This document shows positions 1 to 8,944 of a stretch of DNA of 35,241 nucleotides, piece after piece (within the stretch, counting starts at the first letter, position 1; the number at the start of each line of letters is the position of its first letter). Below the pieces are notes generated by a model, which saw only the letters and a list, made by a program, of their open reading frames with translations, searched no databases and was not told where the DNA came from. Source of the stretch: Phycisphaerales bacterium (lineage in GTDB: Bacteria > Planctomycetota > Phycisphaerae > Phycisphaerales > SM1A02); assembly GCA_029247205.1 (NCBI GenBank), contig JAQWLT010000056.1, positions 1 to 35,241 on the forward strand, given 5' to 3'. Made by a program: the position numbers and the translations under genes.

Positions 1-96
1 TGCAAGTGGGGTATCAATTGAGGCGGAGGCCAGAGAGCTAGTGTTGCCCATAAGCACACCTGCGAGAGAGAGCAACAACATCGTTAGTTGGTTCAT
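1..96 (-). CDS. N-terminus of an exported protein (truncated by window edge)
   Basis: An ATG at 94-96 (complement) opens a frame that stays open to the window edge, giving 32 residues. They begin MNQLTMLLLSLAGVLMG and continue through a small-residue stretch ending ...SLASASID. This has the form of a Sec signal peptide: a short polar start, a Leu-rich core and a likely signal peptidase I site after SASA. An AGGATGGG sequence upstream of the ATG could serve as the ribosome binding site. The mature protein lies outside the window, so no function can be given. Neighbouring genes also encode exported, dockerin-tailed proteins, so another secreted protein would fit. The frame is short, which limits confidence. 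Confidence 0.5.
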   Translation of the reverse strand, partial: MNQLTMLLLSLAGVLMGNTSSLASASIDTPLA

Positions 97-264
97 AGAT
101 TCCCATCCTATTGAGTGGCTCCATCCTACGCAATTCGTTTGTCGTCATCTGCCCCGCAAGTGCTTCATCGAATCAGTCGCAAATTAGATTTCGATTCCAA
201 TGCTGCGGTCCCATGTGTTTGTAGGACAAGTGCAGTGTCATCGGTTTAATTCAGGAAAAAATGA

Positions 265-715
265 GTGTTACAGAAATCACATTGGCTATCAGTTGTCTTT
301 GGGGAAACCTGGGTTGCAGCCCTTGTAGTAGTTGCTGTGATGCATCTCTCTCAGCTAGACCAAACCCACGCGAGTGATGGTTACCTGCAGATCGAGGTAG
401 CGAACCACTATGGCGGCACAGAATCCCAGCAACATGGCAACCTATGTCACCGGTTATTCAGACTCATATAAGTATGGGAACGTTCAGTTCGGATCCCATG
501 ATCGGCTGTACAACAGAATTCAATTGTCCATTCCTGATCTGACATCAAGCTGTTACAGCGACTTCAATAACGATGGCATCAACAATCCGCCAGATGTTTT
601 CATTCTGCTTAATAGTTGGGGCAGTGTCAGCTGCGATCTCAATGGGGATTCAATTACGAATGACCATGATCTCCTCCTTATCCTTAAAGATTGGGTCATG
701 TGTACGCCTACATAG
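265..715 (+). pseudogene. Degenerate dockerin-type secreted protein fragment
   Basis: Two overlapping frames together look like the worn-down ends of one secreted protein. The first (265-471, GTG start) has a hydrophobic signal-like segment, VAALVVVAVMHL. The second (410-715) ends in a pair of dockerin-like calcium loops, DFNNDGINNPPDVFILL and CDLNGDSITNDHDLLLIL, each followed by the usual W. Such loops close many secreted planctomycetal proteins, but normally after a large catalytic or binding domain, which is absent here. The frame change near 410-470 and the missing middle suggest a deletion relic. It could instead be a genuine short secreted protein starting at 410. The calcium-loop residues are mostly intact, so decay would be recent. 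Confidence 0.4.
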
Positions 716-839
716 TGCACATGCCTGGAGCCAGAGGCTTCAGTCGTTTTAAATTACAGTTGCTTCTTGGGTAGCTATTGGGTGTTGGCGGAGCAATGGG
801 GGACTTGTCAATAGAGGCTTGGCAACGATGGCGTGTCCT

Positions 840-3800
840 TCATTCCCCTACTCTCTCCAACGCCTGCTTCGCTCGTAAGAACTGAGGCTGTAACTCAACA
901 GCAGTACGGAATGCCGTTTTGGCTGCATTGCGGTTCCCCATCTCCTGCTCAGCCATCCCTAAGTGATACCACCCAAGTGCAAATGCTGGCTCTACTTCAA
1001 CGGCCCTCAGGAGCCACATCCTTGCACTATCTACGCGTCCTAGATTTATGAGAGTAACCCCAAGAGCTACCATTCGGCGAGCAATCTTTGAGTCCGTTGC
1101 TGCAGCTTCAAGATGCGGCAGTGCTTCAGCAAACCGCTTTCGTCCCAGCAAAATATTGCCGTACTGAAAGCGAGCCGTTGCGTCTTTTGGCGTCAACCGT
1201 ACCGCTTCGGCAAAGGCTGCAATCGCCTCGTCGATTTGGCCCTCCTTCTTGGCAGTGGTTCCGTACTGTGACATCCAGACCGCTCGAAGCGGCCCTTCAA
1301 ATGATCCGCTGAATGCGGTGTCTCGCGGCACTGCAATGCCGCTTCTGAAGTACTCCAATGCTTGGGCGCTTCGGCCTGCTTGCGCGTGCAATTGCCCTAA
1401 CTGTAAGAGCGATGGCGCATGCTCAGGATGCAATGCAACGATGGCTTCCCATTCTCGTCCAGCTTCTTCCTTCTGTCCAAGCAACGACAGAGCCCACGCT
1501 CGCCGCGAGCGAATAGATGGATCTCTCGCACTGTCGTCATTGGCTTGGTCGAGCAGGGTGAACGCTTCTTGTACTGATGCTAGCGTTGCCCGTTTGCTGA
1601 GCATGAGCATATTGGCCAACGCAAGTTTTGCATCCTCGTCCGAGGGAGCCACCAAGACCGCCCGCCGCAATAAGCGTTCAGATTCGTTGGCATCGCCGCG
1701 GATAAAGGCAATCTGTGCCCGAACCACGATTGGTCCGGCAAGCACGCACTGCTCAAGCATGGCATCGCGCCATGGGTCATCGGGCTGCAATCCCATGTCC
1801 ACCGCCTCAAGTGGACCGGGCGACACACCATGCAATACTTGCGTGGCATGGGCAAGCAGGGGGGCTGCAGCGAGGATGTTCTTGCCTTGCAAGAGCACAA
1901 CGACCTGTTGCCAGTCGCGTCGTGCGGCGGCAAGGGTTGCTAAACCAGTCAATGCCTCAGGACGCTCGCCAGCTGCGAGCCACGCCGCTTCGGCAGCGTA
2001 GAGATTGCCTTGCCCTGCGTAGAGTTCCCCCAGACGAGAGTGCAGTGGCGAGTACGTGTTGTTCAAGGTCTTGGCACGCTCAAAGTGCATGAGTGCCGCG
2101 TCGCTATCGCCAACGGCGAGGTCGAGGAGCCCTCGGTAGTACGGCCATCTCGCTTCGCTTGCGTCGAGTGACTCTGCCTTGGCGTATTCCGCATCAGCCA
2201 AGGATGGTTCATTGTTGGCCTGTAACACCATGCCCATCGCGCCTGGCCACTCGGCTCTTGCCAGCGCGGCATTGACAATCGCCGGGCGATCGACACCGAT
2301 TGTGTTCGTGCGTTGCTCGCCAACACCTTCATTCCGCCATAGAGACACGCGTCCGACGCGATCAAAGGGGGGGTAGAGGGCCATCCCGCCACCAATCAAG
2401 TCGGTGCGTCCATCTGCATTCATGTCGGCTGCGGCGAGCGTCACCAGATGCGTGGGGTCGGTGTCGAGGTCAGCCGCTGCGAACTGGCCGTCCGCATCTT
2501 GTGCCCACCATCGCACACTCGGTGTGCCGGGCGTATCCCAGTTGGCAAACTCACTGACTGCAGCGATGTCCATATCGCCGTCGCCATCAAGGTCGGCAAT
2601 AGTGGGCGCATACGCACCATCGAATTGCCCAAGACGGTGAAAGATGAACTGATAGTCACCAGCATTCTCAAGCCATTGCACACCATGTGTTGGCAGCGGC
2701 CTATATCCAACCGACACAAAGGCATCACCATTAGCCCAAGCAATGTCCATGTCGCCATCGCCGTCGATGTCGCCCACATCAATGCCACTGCTTGAGAAGT
2801 CTGCGTCTGGTACATCATGCAGAACAAGAGGCGTAAATTCGCCTTTTCCGTCGTTGATGAATCCTTGCACTGTTTCCCACTCTTGGGAGAAGAGCACAAC
2901 AATGTCAAGGTCGCCGTCGCTATCAAGGTCAACCAGCGGGCCATGGATGGCGCCGGATCGATCCATCAGGTGATGACTCTGAAACTGCCAGTCGCCCAGG
3001 TTCTCCATCCAACGGATTTCGCCTTCGACATATCCAAATTGAGAGACAGCGAGATCGATGTCGCCATCGCCGTCGATATCACCTGGACGAACATCGGTCA
3101 CACGTCGCACGCCATCAAGAAGAGTGCGGTTGGTAAATAAGCCGTTTTCATTCTCGAGGATGATTACGCTGCCAATCTCATCGTTCGAAGGCAGCATCAC
3201 ACCCATGGCAGCGACGATGACATCAAGATCGCCATCGCCATCGATATCGGTGACCTCTGCATGGACGGGTGCATTGATGGCATCGCCGACTCGGGACTCA
3301 GAGAATGTTCCATCGAGTTCTTGCTTGAGCCAACTCACTTGATGTCGATCCACGTCGCAGGCAAGAAGGTCCATGAGTCCATCTTGATTGAGGTCGCAGG
3401 GCAAGACGTGGGCAATGAGTGGGTGTTCGCCTTCAGCGGGCAAGTCGCCAATTTGCTCGGCCAGGCTCAGTTGCAGGGCGGGTGCTGCAGACGATGAGGC
3501 GGGTTCGGCTGGAATGACCGCATATGTTCTTGCTGCGTGCTGCGTGTCACGCCTGTTTGCTGGTAACTCGGTCTGCGCATACGCACCAATGTCGGCTGCA
3601 GCACGGTTTGTTCCACCAAATGCGAGCCATCCAGGCATGACTGATCCTGGCTGGCCAAAGCGAATCTTGTGAAGAAGTTGCATGGGATCTTCGTCAGCAA
3701 CAGTGCCAATCCAACGCGGAGACTGAGGCGTTCCAAAGTTCAGCCATGTGGCATCGGGTCCGTGGCACACGATGCACTGCATCGCGCCGCCGGTGCCACC

Positions 3801-4241
3801 CTGGAAGTGTTGCTTGCCGGCGTCAGCGTTCCCAGTAAACCGTCCTTCAGGCGTGATATAGCGACTTGTCTCGATGCCGCCCCGGTCGAGAAAGGCCAAG
3901 AGGTCAATCAGGTCTCGATCTGTCAGTCCCATCGCCGAGTAGCCATGTCCTGTTGGGCCGGTGGCGAGGCTGAGCACATCGAATCGTGCGGCGTCGGAAC
4001 CAGTCGGAATCGATGTGGTCTCCCAACCGTGGCATGTCACGCAGCGAAATGACTCGGCACCTTGTGGAGTGTCAGGGTTTGCGAGCCGGTGTGTACCTGC
4101 TGGTGGATGCACAATTTTCTCTGACCACCAACTATCCCACAGCCGACCACCGCGTACGACATCGCCGTGCTTGCTGTTGATGCCACTGGGCGCTGCATGT
4201 ATTGCAGCACATAAGAGAAGACTTCCGATCAGGCCACGCAT
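840..4241 (-). CDS. Exported cytochrome c / FG-GAP (VCBS) / TPR fusion protein
   Basis: The protein has 1133 residues from the ATG at 4239-4241. That start is preferred over upstream codons because it gives a signal peptide (MRGLIGSLLLCAAIHAAPSG). Residues about 60-225 hold two c-type haem sites, CVTCH (67-71) and CIVCH (156-160), with a likely axial Met at 202. Residues 283-640 carry seven calcium-binding FG-GAP/VCBS repeats such as DIDGDGDLD and DLDGDGDMD, which usually build a beta-propeller. Residues about 690-1130 are TPR repeats. Haem attachment means it acts outside the cytoplasmic membrane. Each domain is familiar, but the partner and electron route are unknown. It may be a periplasmic redox scaffold. 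The gene downstream on this strand is out of view and the CrcB pair lies upstream. Confidence 0.88.
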   Translation of the reverse strand: MRGLIGSLLLCAAIHAAPSGINSKHGDVVRGGRLWDSWWSEKIVHPPAGTHRLANPDTPQGAESFRCVTCHGWETTSIPTGSDAARFDVLSLATGPTGHGYSAMGLTDRDLIDLLAFLDRGGIETSRYITPEGRFTGNADAGKQHFQGGTGGAMQCIVCHGPDATWLNFGTPQSPRWIGTVADEDPMQLLHKIRFGQPGSVMPGWLAFGGTNRAAADIGAYAQTELPANRRDTQHAARTYAVIPAEPASSSAAPALQLSLAEQIGDLPAEGEHPLIAHVLPCDLNQDGLMDLLACDVDRHQVSWLKQELDGTFSESRVGDAINAPVHAEVTDIDGDGDLDVIVAAMGVMLPSNDEIGSVIILENENGLFTNRTLLDGVRRVTDVRPGDIDGDGDIDLAVSQFGYVEGEIRWMENLGDWQFQSHHLMDRSGAIHGPLVDLDSDGDLDIVVLFSQEWETVQGFINDGKGEFTPLVLHDVPDADFSSSGIDVGDIDGDGDMDIAWANGDAFVSVGYRPLPTHGVQWLENAGDYQFIFHRLGQFDGAYAPTIADLDGDGDMDIAAVSEFANWDTPGTPSVRWWAQDADGQFAAADLDTDPTHLVTLAAADMNADGRTDLIGGGMALYPPFDRVGRVSLWRNEGVGEQRTNTIGVDRPAIVNAALARAEWPGAMGMVLQANNEPSLADAEYAKAESLDASEARWPYYRGLLDLAVGDSDAALMHFERAKTLNNTYSPLHSRLGELYAGQGNLYAAEAAWLAAGERPEALTGLATLAAARRDWQQVVVLLQGKNILAAAPLLAHATQVLHGVSPGPLEAVDMGLQPDDPWRDAMLEQCVLAGPIVVRAQIAFIRGDANESERLLRRAVLVAPSDEDAKLALANMLMLSKRATLASVQEAFTLLDQANDDSARDPSIRSRRAWALSLLGQKEEAGREWEAIVALHPEHAPSLLQLGQLHAQAGRSAQALEYFRSGIAVPRDTAFSGSFEGPLRAVWMSQYGTTAKKEGQIDEAIAAFAEAVRLTPKDATARFQYGNILLGRKRFAEALPHLEAAATDSKIARRMVALGVTLINLGRVDSARMWLLRAVEVEPAFALGWYHLGMAEQEMGNRNAAKTAFRTAVELQPQFLRAKQALERVGE

Positions 4242-4257
4242 GATTGTTGCAGTATGC

Positions 4258-4785
4258 CTATTCACCGATTGGCTCCATGTTCTTGCCGAATTGAAGAAGC
4301 CCGAGTTCGAGGCCAAGAAGTGCTGCGAGCGTGCCGCCGATGATCGAGGCCCCTGCATCGAGGCCCGCGATGCCCCAGCGTCCGTCCTCGATGAGCATCA
4401 CTACATCCAACGCAAATGAACTGAACGTGGTGAGTCCGCCAAGCAAGCCTGTCATGAGTAGGCCACTTTCGATGCGAAGTCGGCGATCACTGGCCGCTAT
4501 GACAGTCGGCGGAAGTGTTGGATTGCTCTCAAGCAGCCCAGCAATACCCGCAAGCCGATACGCCCGCGGGTGGAAATGGAGTCGGCTTTGGCCATTTCGG
4601 TTGAGCCTGCATTCCAGCCACACCAGCAGGTAGCCAATGAACAGGCAGCCCACCAGATTGACGAGCAGAATGATGACCCATGCTTCCAACCCCGTGGCGG
4701 GTGAAAGTGTCTCGGCCCCTCCGCGTAGCAGCGCGCCAATGCCTCCGCCAATTGCAACAGCAAGTAGTGTCCACACGCCGTTCAT
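4258..4785 (-). CDS. crcB: Fluoride channel CrcB/Fluc, second subunit with long loop
   Basis: This 175-residue member of the CrcB/Fluc family exports fluoride across the inner membrane as a dual-topology dimer. The family signatures are present: GGGIGALLRGG in helix 1, NLVGCLFIGY in helix 2, and GLLGGLTTFSSFALD in helix 3, the helix carrying the fluoride-pathway Phe and Thr/Ser residues. Unlike typical members of about 125 residues, roughly 45 extra polar residues (LECRLNRNGQ...RLRIESG) lie between helices 2 and 3. The ATG overlaps the stop of the upstream crcB copy as ATGA, so the two are translationally coupled and probably form a heterodimer. I chose the ATG at 4783-4785 because it starts exactly at helix 1. 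Upstream in-frame residues lie inside the other gene and are not membrane-like. Confidence 0.85.
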   Translation of the reverse strand: MNGVWTLLAVAIGGGIGALLRGGAETLSPATGLEAWVIILLVNLVGCLFIGYLLVWLECRLNRNGQSRLHFHPRAYRLAGIAGLLESNPTLPPTVIAASDRRLRIESGLLMTGLLGGLTTFSSFALDVVMLIEDGRWGIAGLDAGASIIGGTLAALLGLELGLLQFGKNMEPIGE

Positions 4786-5177
4786 CCGGCACCGCCGAGC
4801 ACGGCTTTGGCAAGTGCGCTTCCAGCGATCACCAGCGGAATGCCGATCGCGAGAGTCAGTATGCAGCAGGCGGACAACTGTGCCCATGCTCTGGCATGCA
4901 GAAGTATTGCGAGGTCCAATGCGAAGCTACTCATGGTTGTCAGTGCGCCGCAGAGACCCGTCATCAAGAACGCAGTGATCCACACAGTTTGTTCTGATCG
5001 GGTTTCTGGAATGCCCACCGCAAACCCAATGACGAGGCATCCGCTTAGATTGGCGATGAGGATTCCAGTCCAGCCTGGCCACGTGGTCCACGTGGCTTGT
5101 GCGAGGCCAATGAAATAGCGAGCGACGGCTCCAATGCTGCCGCCCGCCACAATTGCCCACATGTCGATTGCCGTCAC
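4782..5177 (-). CDS. crcB: Fluoride channel CrcB/Fluc, first subunit
   Basis: The 131-residue protein has the normal length for a CrcB/Fluc fluoride channel. Conserved segments are GGSIGAVARY (helix 1), NLSGCLVIGF (helix 2) and GLCGALTTMSSFALD (helix 3), followed by a fourth helix. In helix 3, Met replaces the usual first Phe of TTFS, whereas the partner gene keeps TTFS. That is the kind of asymmetry expected when two halves specialise into a heterodimer. The start may be the GTG at 5175-5177, which has AGGA upstream, or the ATG at 5160-5162. The GTG is used here. The gene ends with an ATGA overlap onto the second crcB. A convincing crcB fluoride riboswitch was not found upstream. Confidence 0.87.
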   Translation of the reverse strand: MTAIDMWAIVAGGSIGAVARYFIGLAQATWTTWPGWTGILIANLSGCLVIGFAVGIPETRSEQTVWITAFLMTGLCGALTTMSSFALDLAILLHARAWAQLSACCILTLAIGIPLVIAGSALAKAVLGGAG

Positions 5178-5416
5178 GGATGCATCCTACGGGCAATGGG
5201 TGACGGCCTTGTGATCGCCAATCGATAACACTCCGAAACACCTAAGGATCGAACAAGTGGAAACGCTGGTCACTATTGGCTACAGCGATATTCAACATGG
5301 GTAGCGGTATTTGCAGTCGTTCCCTATCGCCGGCCATTATTGCGTCGCTACAGCACACGCACTTTTGTAAAAGCTGCGAGGCATCAAAGAAGAACGTTGG
5401 TCAAGACTGAGTGCGT

Positions 5417-6061
5417 TCAGGATCCGCAGCAAGAGGAGCACACGGCCTGGTCGTACCGTTCGCCAACTGCTTCCCAGTTCAGAGCATTCCACCAAGCGGA
5501 AATATAATCCGGTCGGCGGTTTTGGTAGTTGAGGTAGTAGGCGTGTTCCCAGACGTCCAAGCACAGCACAGGCGTGCCGTTGCAGGCTCCGTCGATTGGC
5601 ATGAGCGGATTGTCTTGGTTGGCTGTCGAGCATATTGACAGGCCGCCATCGGTGGCGCACAACCATGCCCAGCCGGAACCAAACCGCGTGGCTGCTGCTG
5701 CTTCAAACTGTGTCTTCATCGAGTCGAGATCGCCAAAGGCGGTATTGATGGCCTTGGCGAGATCGCCGGTTGGTCCGTCGCCACCACCTGGGCCCATGAG
5801 CTTCCAGAAGACAGAGTGGTTGTAGTGGCCGCCACCGTTATTACGAACAGCGCCACGGATATCTTCCGGCACAGTATTGAGGTTGCTGCACAGTGTGCCT
5901 GGGCACATCTGGCCAAGATCGGTATGGCCTTCGATGGCCGCATTGAGTTTGGCAACGTATCCGGCATGGTGCTTGCCGTGGTGGATTTCCATGGTTCTCG
6001 CATCGATATGCGGCTCAAGGGCGTCGTAGGCATAGGGCAGTTCGGGCAGCGTGAATGACAT
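5417..6061 (-). CDS. sodA: Superoxide dismutase, Mn/Fe type (probably Mn)
   Basis: The 214-residue enzyme converts superoxide to oxygen and hydrogen peroxide. The metal ligands of the Mn/Fe family are visible: His27 (EIHHGKHH), His82 ([11 protein letters not shown]), Asp169 and His173 ([18 protein letters not shown]). Gln149 in STANQDNPL and the GSGWAWL segment are more typical of Mn than Fe enzymes. The ATG at 6059-6061 is favoured by a very strong AGGAGG site seven bases upstream and by agreement with the family N-terminus. No signal peptide is seen, so it should be cytoplasmic. The C-terminus ends in CSSCCGS, an unusual cluster of three cysteines beyond the normal fold. It appears to be a single-gene unit with about 240 bp to the crcB genes downstream. 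Confidence 0.95.
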   Translation of the reverse strand: MSFTLPELPYAYDALEPHIDARTMEIHHGKHHAGYVAKLNAAIEGHTDLGQMCPGTLCSNLNTVPEDIRGAVRNNGGGHYNHSVFWKLMGPGGGDGPTGDLAKAINTAFGDLDSMKTQFEAAAATRFGSGWAWLCATDGGLSICSTANQDNPLMPIDGACNGTPVLCLDVWEHAYYLNYQNRRPDYISAWWNALNWEAVGERYDQAVCSSCCGS

Positions 6062-6456
6062 GGGAAAACCTCCTAGGGTGATAATTCGCTGAAGACGCGA
6101 TGATACTAAAGAGGCAATGTTTGCGGGTTCAGTATCCCGCCTTCCATGATTCAATTTCCAATCCCCTTGTTCATGTGATCGATCTTCTTGCAAACGCCTG
6201 GGGGAGTTCTTCAGGAAGGACTGTGGCAGCCTCTGTATTGGCTGTAATCAGCAGTGTGCCCGCTTTCTAGGCGAGCTCAAACACGGCCACGCCCTCATCG
6301 CCAATGGCGTCTCATTCTGCGACGCGAATGGAGCAGTCAAATGGGTGATGTCGGAAATTTCTTCATCAATCGAGGCAAAGATTGAATATCCAAAAATGAC
6401 AGCTCCCCTCGACAAGGAGGGGAGCTGTGGGTCATTTTGTGTCTCCACTGCTGACG
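6062..6456. other. Intergenic region upstream of sod
   Basis: This stretch of 395 bp has no convincing gene. It contains the strong sod ribosome binding site next to 6062 and, at 6390-6430, a hairpin terminator belonging to the protease gene. Short frames here run through the hairpin or lack a start signal. No clear -35/-10 pair could be assigned for sod. Confidence 0.6.
6390..6430 (-). terminator. Rho-independent terminator of the metalloprotease gene
   Basis: A perfect 12-bp inverted repeat, ACAGCTCCCCTC (6399-6410) and GAGGGGAGCTGT (6417-6428), has a six-base loop. Read on the minus strand it is followed by CATTTTTGG. It lies about 30 bp beyond the stop codon of the protease gene, in the right orientation to end its transcript. 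Confidence 0.8.
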
Positions 6457-8790
6457 CTATTCGCAGCCGAACTCACTCAGCAGTGCGAGTAGATCATCTA
6501 CATCGTAGAAGTCGGAGAATCCAGCAATCAATTGAAGCAGATCATTGACGTCGGTCACACCATCGTTATTGAGGTCCCATTCGCAATTGGGTTGTTCACA
6601 TTCGTCTGGAATGCCGTTCTCGTTGTCATCGCTGCTTCCGCCGCCAGCGATGTCGCAGACATCATTGACATGATTGCCATTGCAGTCAGCCCAGTCCCCA
6701 AGGGTCGCGGTGTTGCTGCCCGTTGCTTGCCAATTAATGCCAAGGGCGTTGCGGCCTTGGAAGAGTGCTTCGACCATCACCTCGCTGGTATGACCATAGG
6801 CTGTCAGTCGGCCGATCAGTACACCGTGACCACCAGGTGTACAGTCATCGGTCAGGATGGGCTGAGCCTCGCCTTGTTCATCAGTTGGCAACACATACCA
6901 TGTGCCGTTGTTGGCCGAGATAGCCCCGCCATTCTCAAAGTTCGCGAAGTCAATGCCAATGGTGTTGAGATTGTTCGACGGGAATGGGTCGCCTGAATTG
7001 TCGAGCGCGCCAATGGTGATGCGGCTGTCATAGCGAAGGTCAGGGGCGAATTCATAGATGGATGGGTTGATTTCGATCGAGGTCGGGCCCCCAAGGGTGC
7101 TCTGCCAGAATCCCTCGGAAGCAGTGACCGTCTTGAGTTGGTTGGAGTTGCCCGCAATCGCATCAATCCGTTCGCCATTACCGAGCATGGCGTATAAATC
7201 AACGGTCCAAGTATCCTGTGGCGTGTCGACGAGGTTGATCCCGACGACCTTCCAAGCGATGCCCGAGAAGTTATTGTCGGTGCATGGTGTGCCAACGCAG
7301 TCGGTATCCGCACCAAGCCAAGTTCCAGAACAGCTTGCTTCCTCGGTAATGCTGCACGACGTGTTAATGCAGCAGGCTCCAGTCGGCTCAGGTAGGCAGA
7401 TTTCTCCGTCGCATGGCACGCCATCGCCTTGGTACTCGCCGCCCACGTTCGCGCACTGGCTCTCGGCAACAGACGCACATGATCCACTACTGAGGCAGCA
7501 GGCGCCAATAGCGAGATTGCAGGGGGAGTCTGTGCAGTTGGTGCCATCGCCTTGGAAGACACCGCCAAGGTTGTCGCACTCGATGAGTGCATAGATCTGG
7601 CAGCTTGTGCCGATGCAGCATGCACCGGAAGGACCTGGGACGGAGAGGCAACTCGCAATATTGTTAGCGAAGTTTGTGATCGAAGTGATCGACTGATTGG
7701 TGAATTGATTGGCGCAGGTAAGCGATGGATTCATCGTGTTGCTCGGGCAGTCACAGTGACTCGAATTCCAATTGTGTCCCATCTCATGAGCTGAAAGGTC
7801 AGTTGCGCAGCCAAATGAACCGCAGCAGTTTGATTGCACAACGCCATATTCAAAGGTCGAGCATACGGCTCCAAGGTAGGCCAGCCCAATAGTCGACCCA
7901 GTGCTCGCTCCCGTAAAGAGATGGACTATGTCTCTGCTGATACCGGGGTGATTGCCGCTGTTCCAGTCATTTCGAAGCTGATCGAGGCGTGTGTCGATGC
8001 TGTTGCTGCTGTAGGGATCATCGTTGCTGCTTCGAACCACAACCGCTTGGATCTCGTGGGTGAGATCGCACTGGTTCTCATATTGCAGATTGACGCTATT
8101 GATGACAGCAAAGACGCGGGTTTCAACCCCGGTCACCGAACCGTACTGCTGATAAAACTCAAAGTCGGCATCGACTGCCATTTGAGCAGCAAGTGTTGCG
8201 CCACGTGTGTTCGTTTCATCTGCGTCAGAGTCAGCCACAGGGGTGTTGTCTATTACACGCCACGACTCATCGACGGGGCAAACATTCTCGGGCGAAATGA
8301 TGGCCTTACCTTCATAGACGGCATAGTCATTGGCATCTGCGCCAGCAACGCGGTCAACCAGTGGTTCGGCGAACCATTGTTTTCCATCTGGCTCTATGAT
8401 TCGTACGCGGAAACCGTCGGTTTCATACCCGAGTGCCAGGATTGCTTGACCGTCAACGCCGTCGATGCCGCGGTAGGTCGTGACTGGCCCTGGCGTGTCA
8501 TCGGTGAAAGAACCATCAGATTCTTGAACGATCAGGCGATAGTTCTCGCCACGAATGTCGTGTTCCCACACGATGAAGTTTCGGTCTTGCCCGGAGATGA
8601 CCATGTCAAGTCGATACTCATCATTTGATGTGGGCCTCAATTCAAGCGATTGAATTGTGCACGATTCGACGCTAATAGCTTCGCATGCAGCCTTGATGGA
8701 AACAGTATCAGCCCATGCAGACGTCGAGAGTAGTCCGGCTGTGGCGATAGTAATCGCCAAGGTGGCGGAAGTCGGTAAGCAGTAAAGCAT
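6457..8790 (-). CDS. Secreted metzincin-like metalloprotease with Cys-rich repeats and dockerin-like tail
   Basis: The protein has 777 residues from the ATG at 8788-8790, which gives a clear signal peptide (MLYCLPTSATLAITIATAG...). Residues about 205-385 form a reprolysin-like zinc protease domain with HEMGHNWNSSH: zinc ligands His335, His339 and His345, catalytic Glu336. The usual Gly of HExxHxxGxxH is Asn here. Three Cys-rich repeats of about 35 residues follow (389-424, 429-465, 471-503), each beginning GACC and containing a GDGT/GADT-like turn before a final Cys. After a beta-rich region come DCNGNHVNDVCD and a C-terminal DLNNDGVTDVNDLL calcium loop of dockerin type. It should be secreted and digest extracellular protein. 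The hairpin at 6390-6430 ends the transcript. Substrate is unknown. Confidence 0.87.
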   Translation of the reverse strand: MLYCLPTSATLAITIATAGLLSTSAWADTVSIKAACEAISVESCTIQSLELRPTSNDEYRLDMVISGQDRNFIVWEHDIRGENYRLIVQESDGSFTDDTPGPVTTYRGIDGVDGQAILALGYETDGFRVRIIEPDGKQWFAEPLVDRVAGADANDYAVYEGKAIISPENVCPVDESWRVIDNTPVADSDADETNTRGATLAAQMAVDADFEFYQQYGSVTGVETRVFAVINSVNLQYENQCDLTHEIQAVVVRSSNDDPYSSNSIDTRLDQLRNDWNSGNHPGISRDIVHLFTGASTGSTIGLAYLGAVCSTFEYGVVQSNCCGSFGCATDLSAHEMGHNWNSSHCDCPSNTMNPSLTCANQFTNQSITSITNFANNIASCLSVPGPSGACCIGTSCQIYALIECDNLGGVFQGDGTNCTDSPCNLAIGACCLSSGSCASVAESQCANVGGEYQGDGVPCDGEICLPEPTGACCINTSCSITEEASCSGTWLGADTDCVGTPCTDNNFSGIAWKVVGINLVDTPQDTWTVDLYAMLGNGERIDAIAGNSNQLKTVTASEGFWQSTLGGPTSIEINPSIYEFAPDLRYDSRITIGALDNSGDPFPSNNLNTIGIDFANFENGGAISANNGTWYVLPTDEQGEAQPILTDDCTPGGHGVLIGRLTAYGHTSEVMVEALFQGRNALGINWQATGSNTATLGDWADCNGNHVNDVCDIAGGGSSDDNENGIPDECEQPNCEWDLNNDGVTDVNDLLQLIAGFSDFYDVDDLLALLSEFGCE

Positions 8791-8944
8791 TAGGAGTTCT
8801 CTCTTTCGGTTTACGAAATGGTCACCTAGGGATAACCCCACATTGTCCTTAGTTCACCCCATATCCGGGTGCTAGTCAAGGCTTCAATGCCAATAACAGG
8901 ACTTTAGGTAGCCGTGACGATGGAATGAACGGTTTCGTGTGGGC

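Noticed and set aside
261-377. A 38-residue Cys-rich frame (MSVTEITLAIS...) with an AGGA start signal
   Set aside because: The cysteines have no recognisable spacing, and the frame overlaps the more sensible signal-like frame from 265.
716-760. Weak hairpin GCCT...AGGC followed by CGTTTT after the dockerin fragment
   Set aside because: Only about four paired bases, too weak to call a terminator.
1249-2001. A 250-codon plus-strand frame opposite the TPR part of the cytochrome fusion
   Set aside because: Composition is Ser/Ala/Arg/Cys-rich as expected for the reverse of TPR coding DNA; no motif.
5178-5340. Possible crcB fluoride riboswitch upstream of the channel pair
   Set aside because: GGCGAT occurs twice on the minus strand here, but the rest of the conserved pseudoknot sequence could not be lined up. 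A covariance-model scan would settle it.
7834-8628. A 264-codon plus-strand frame opposite the metalloprotease gene
   Set aside because: It is antisense to a well-supported gene with signal peptide and zinc motif, and shows no family features of its own.
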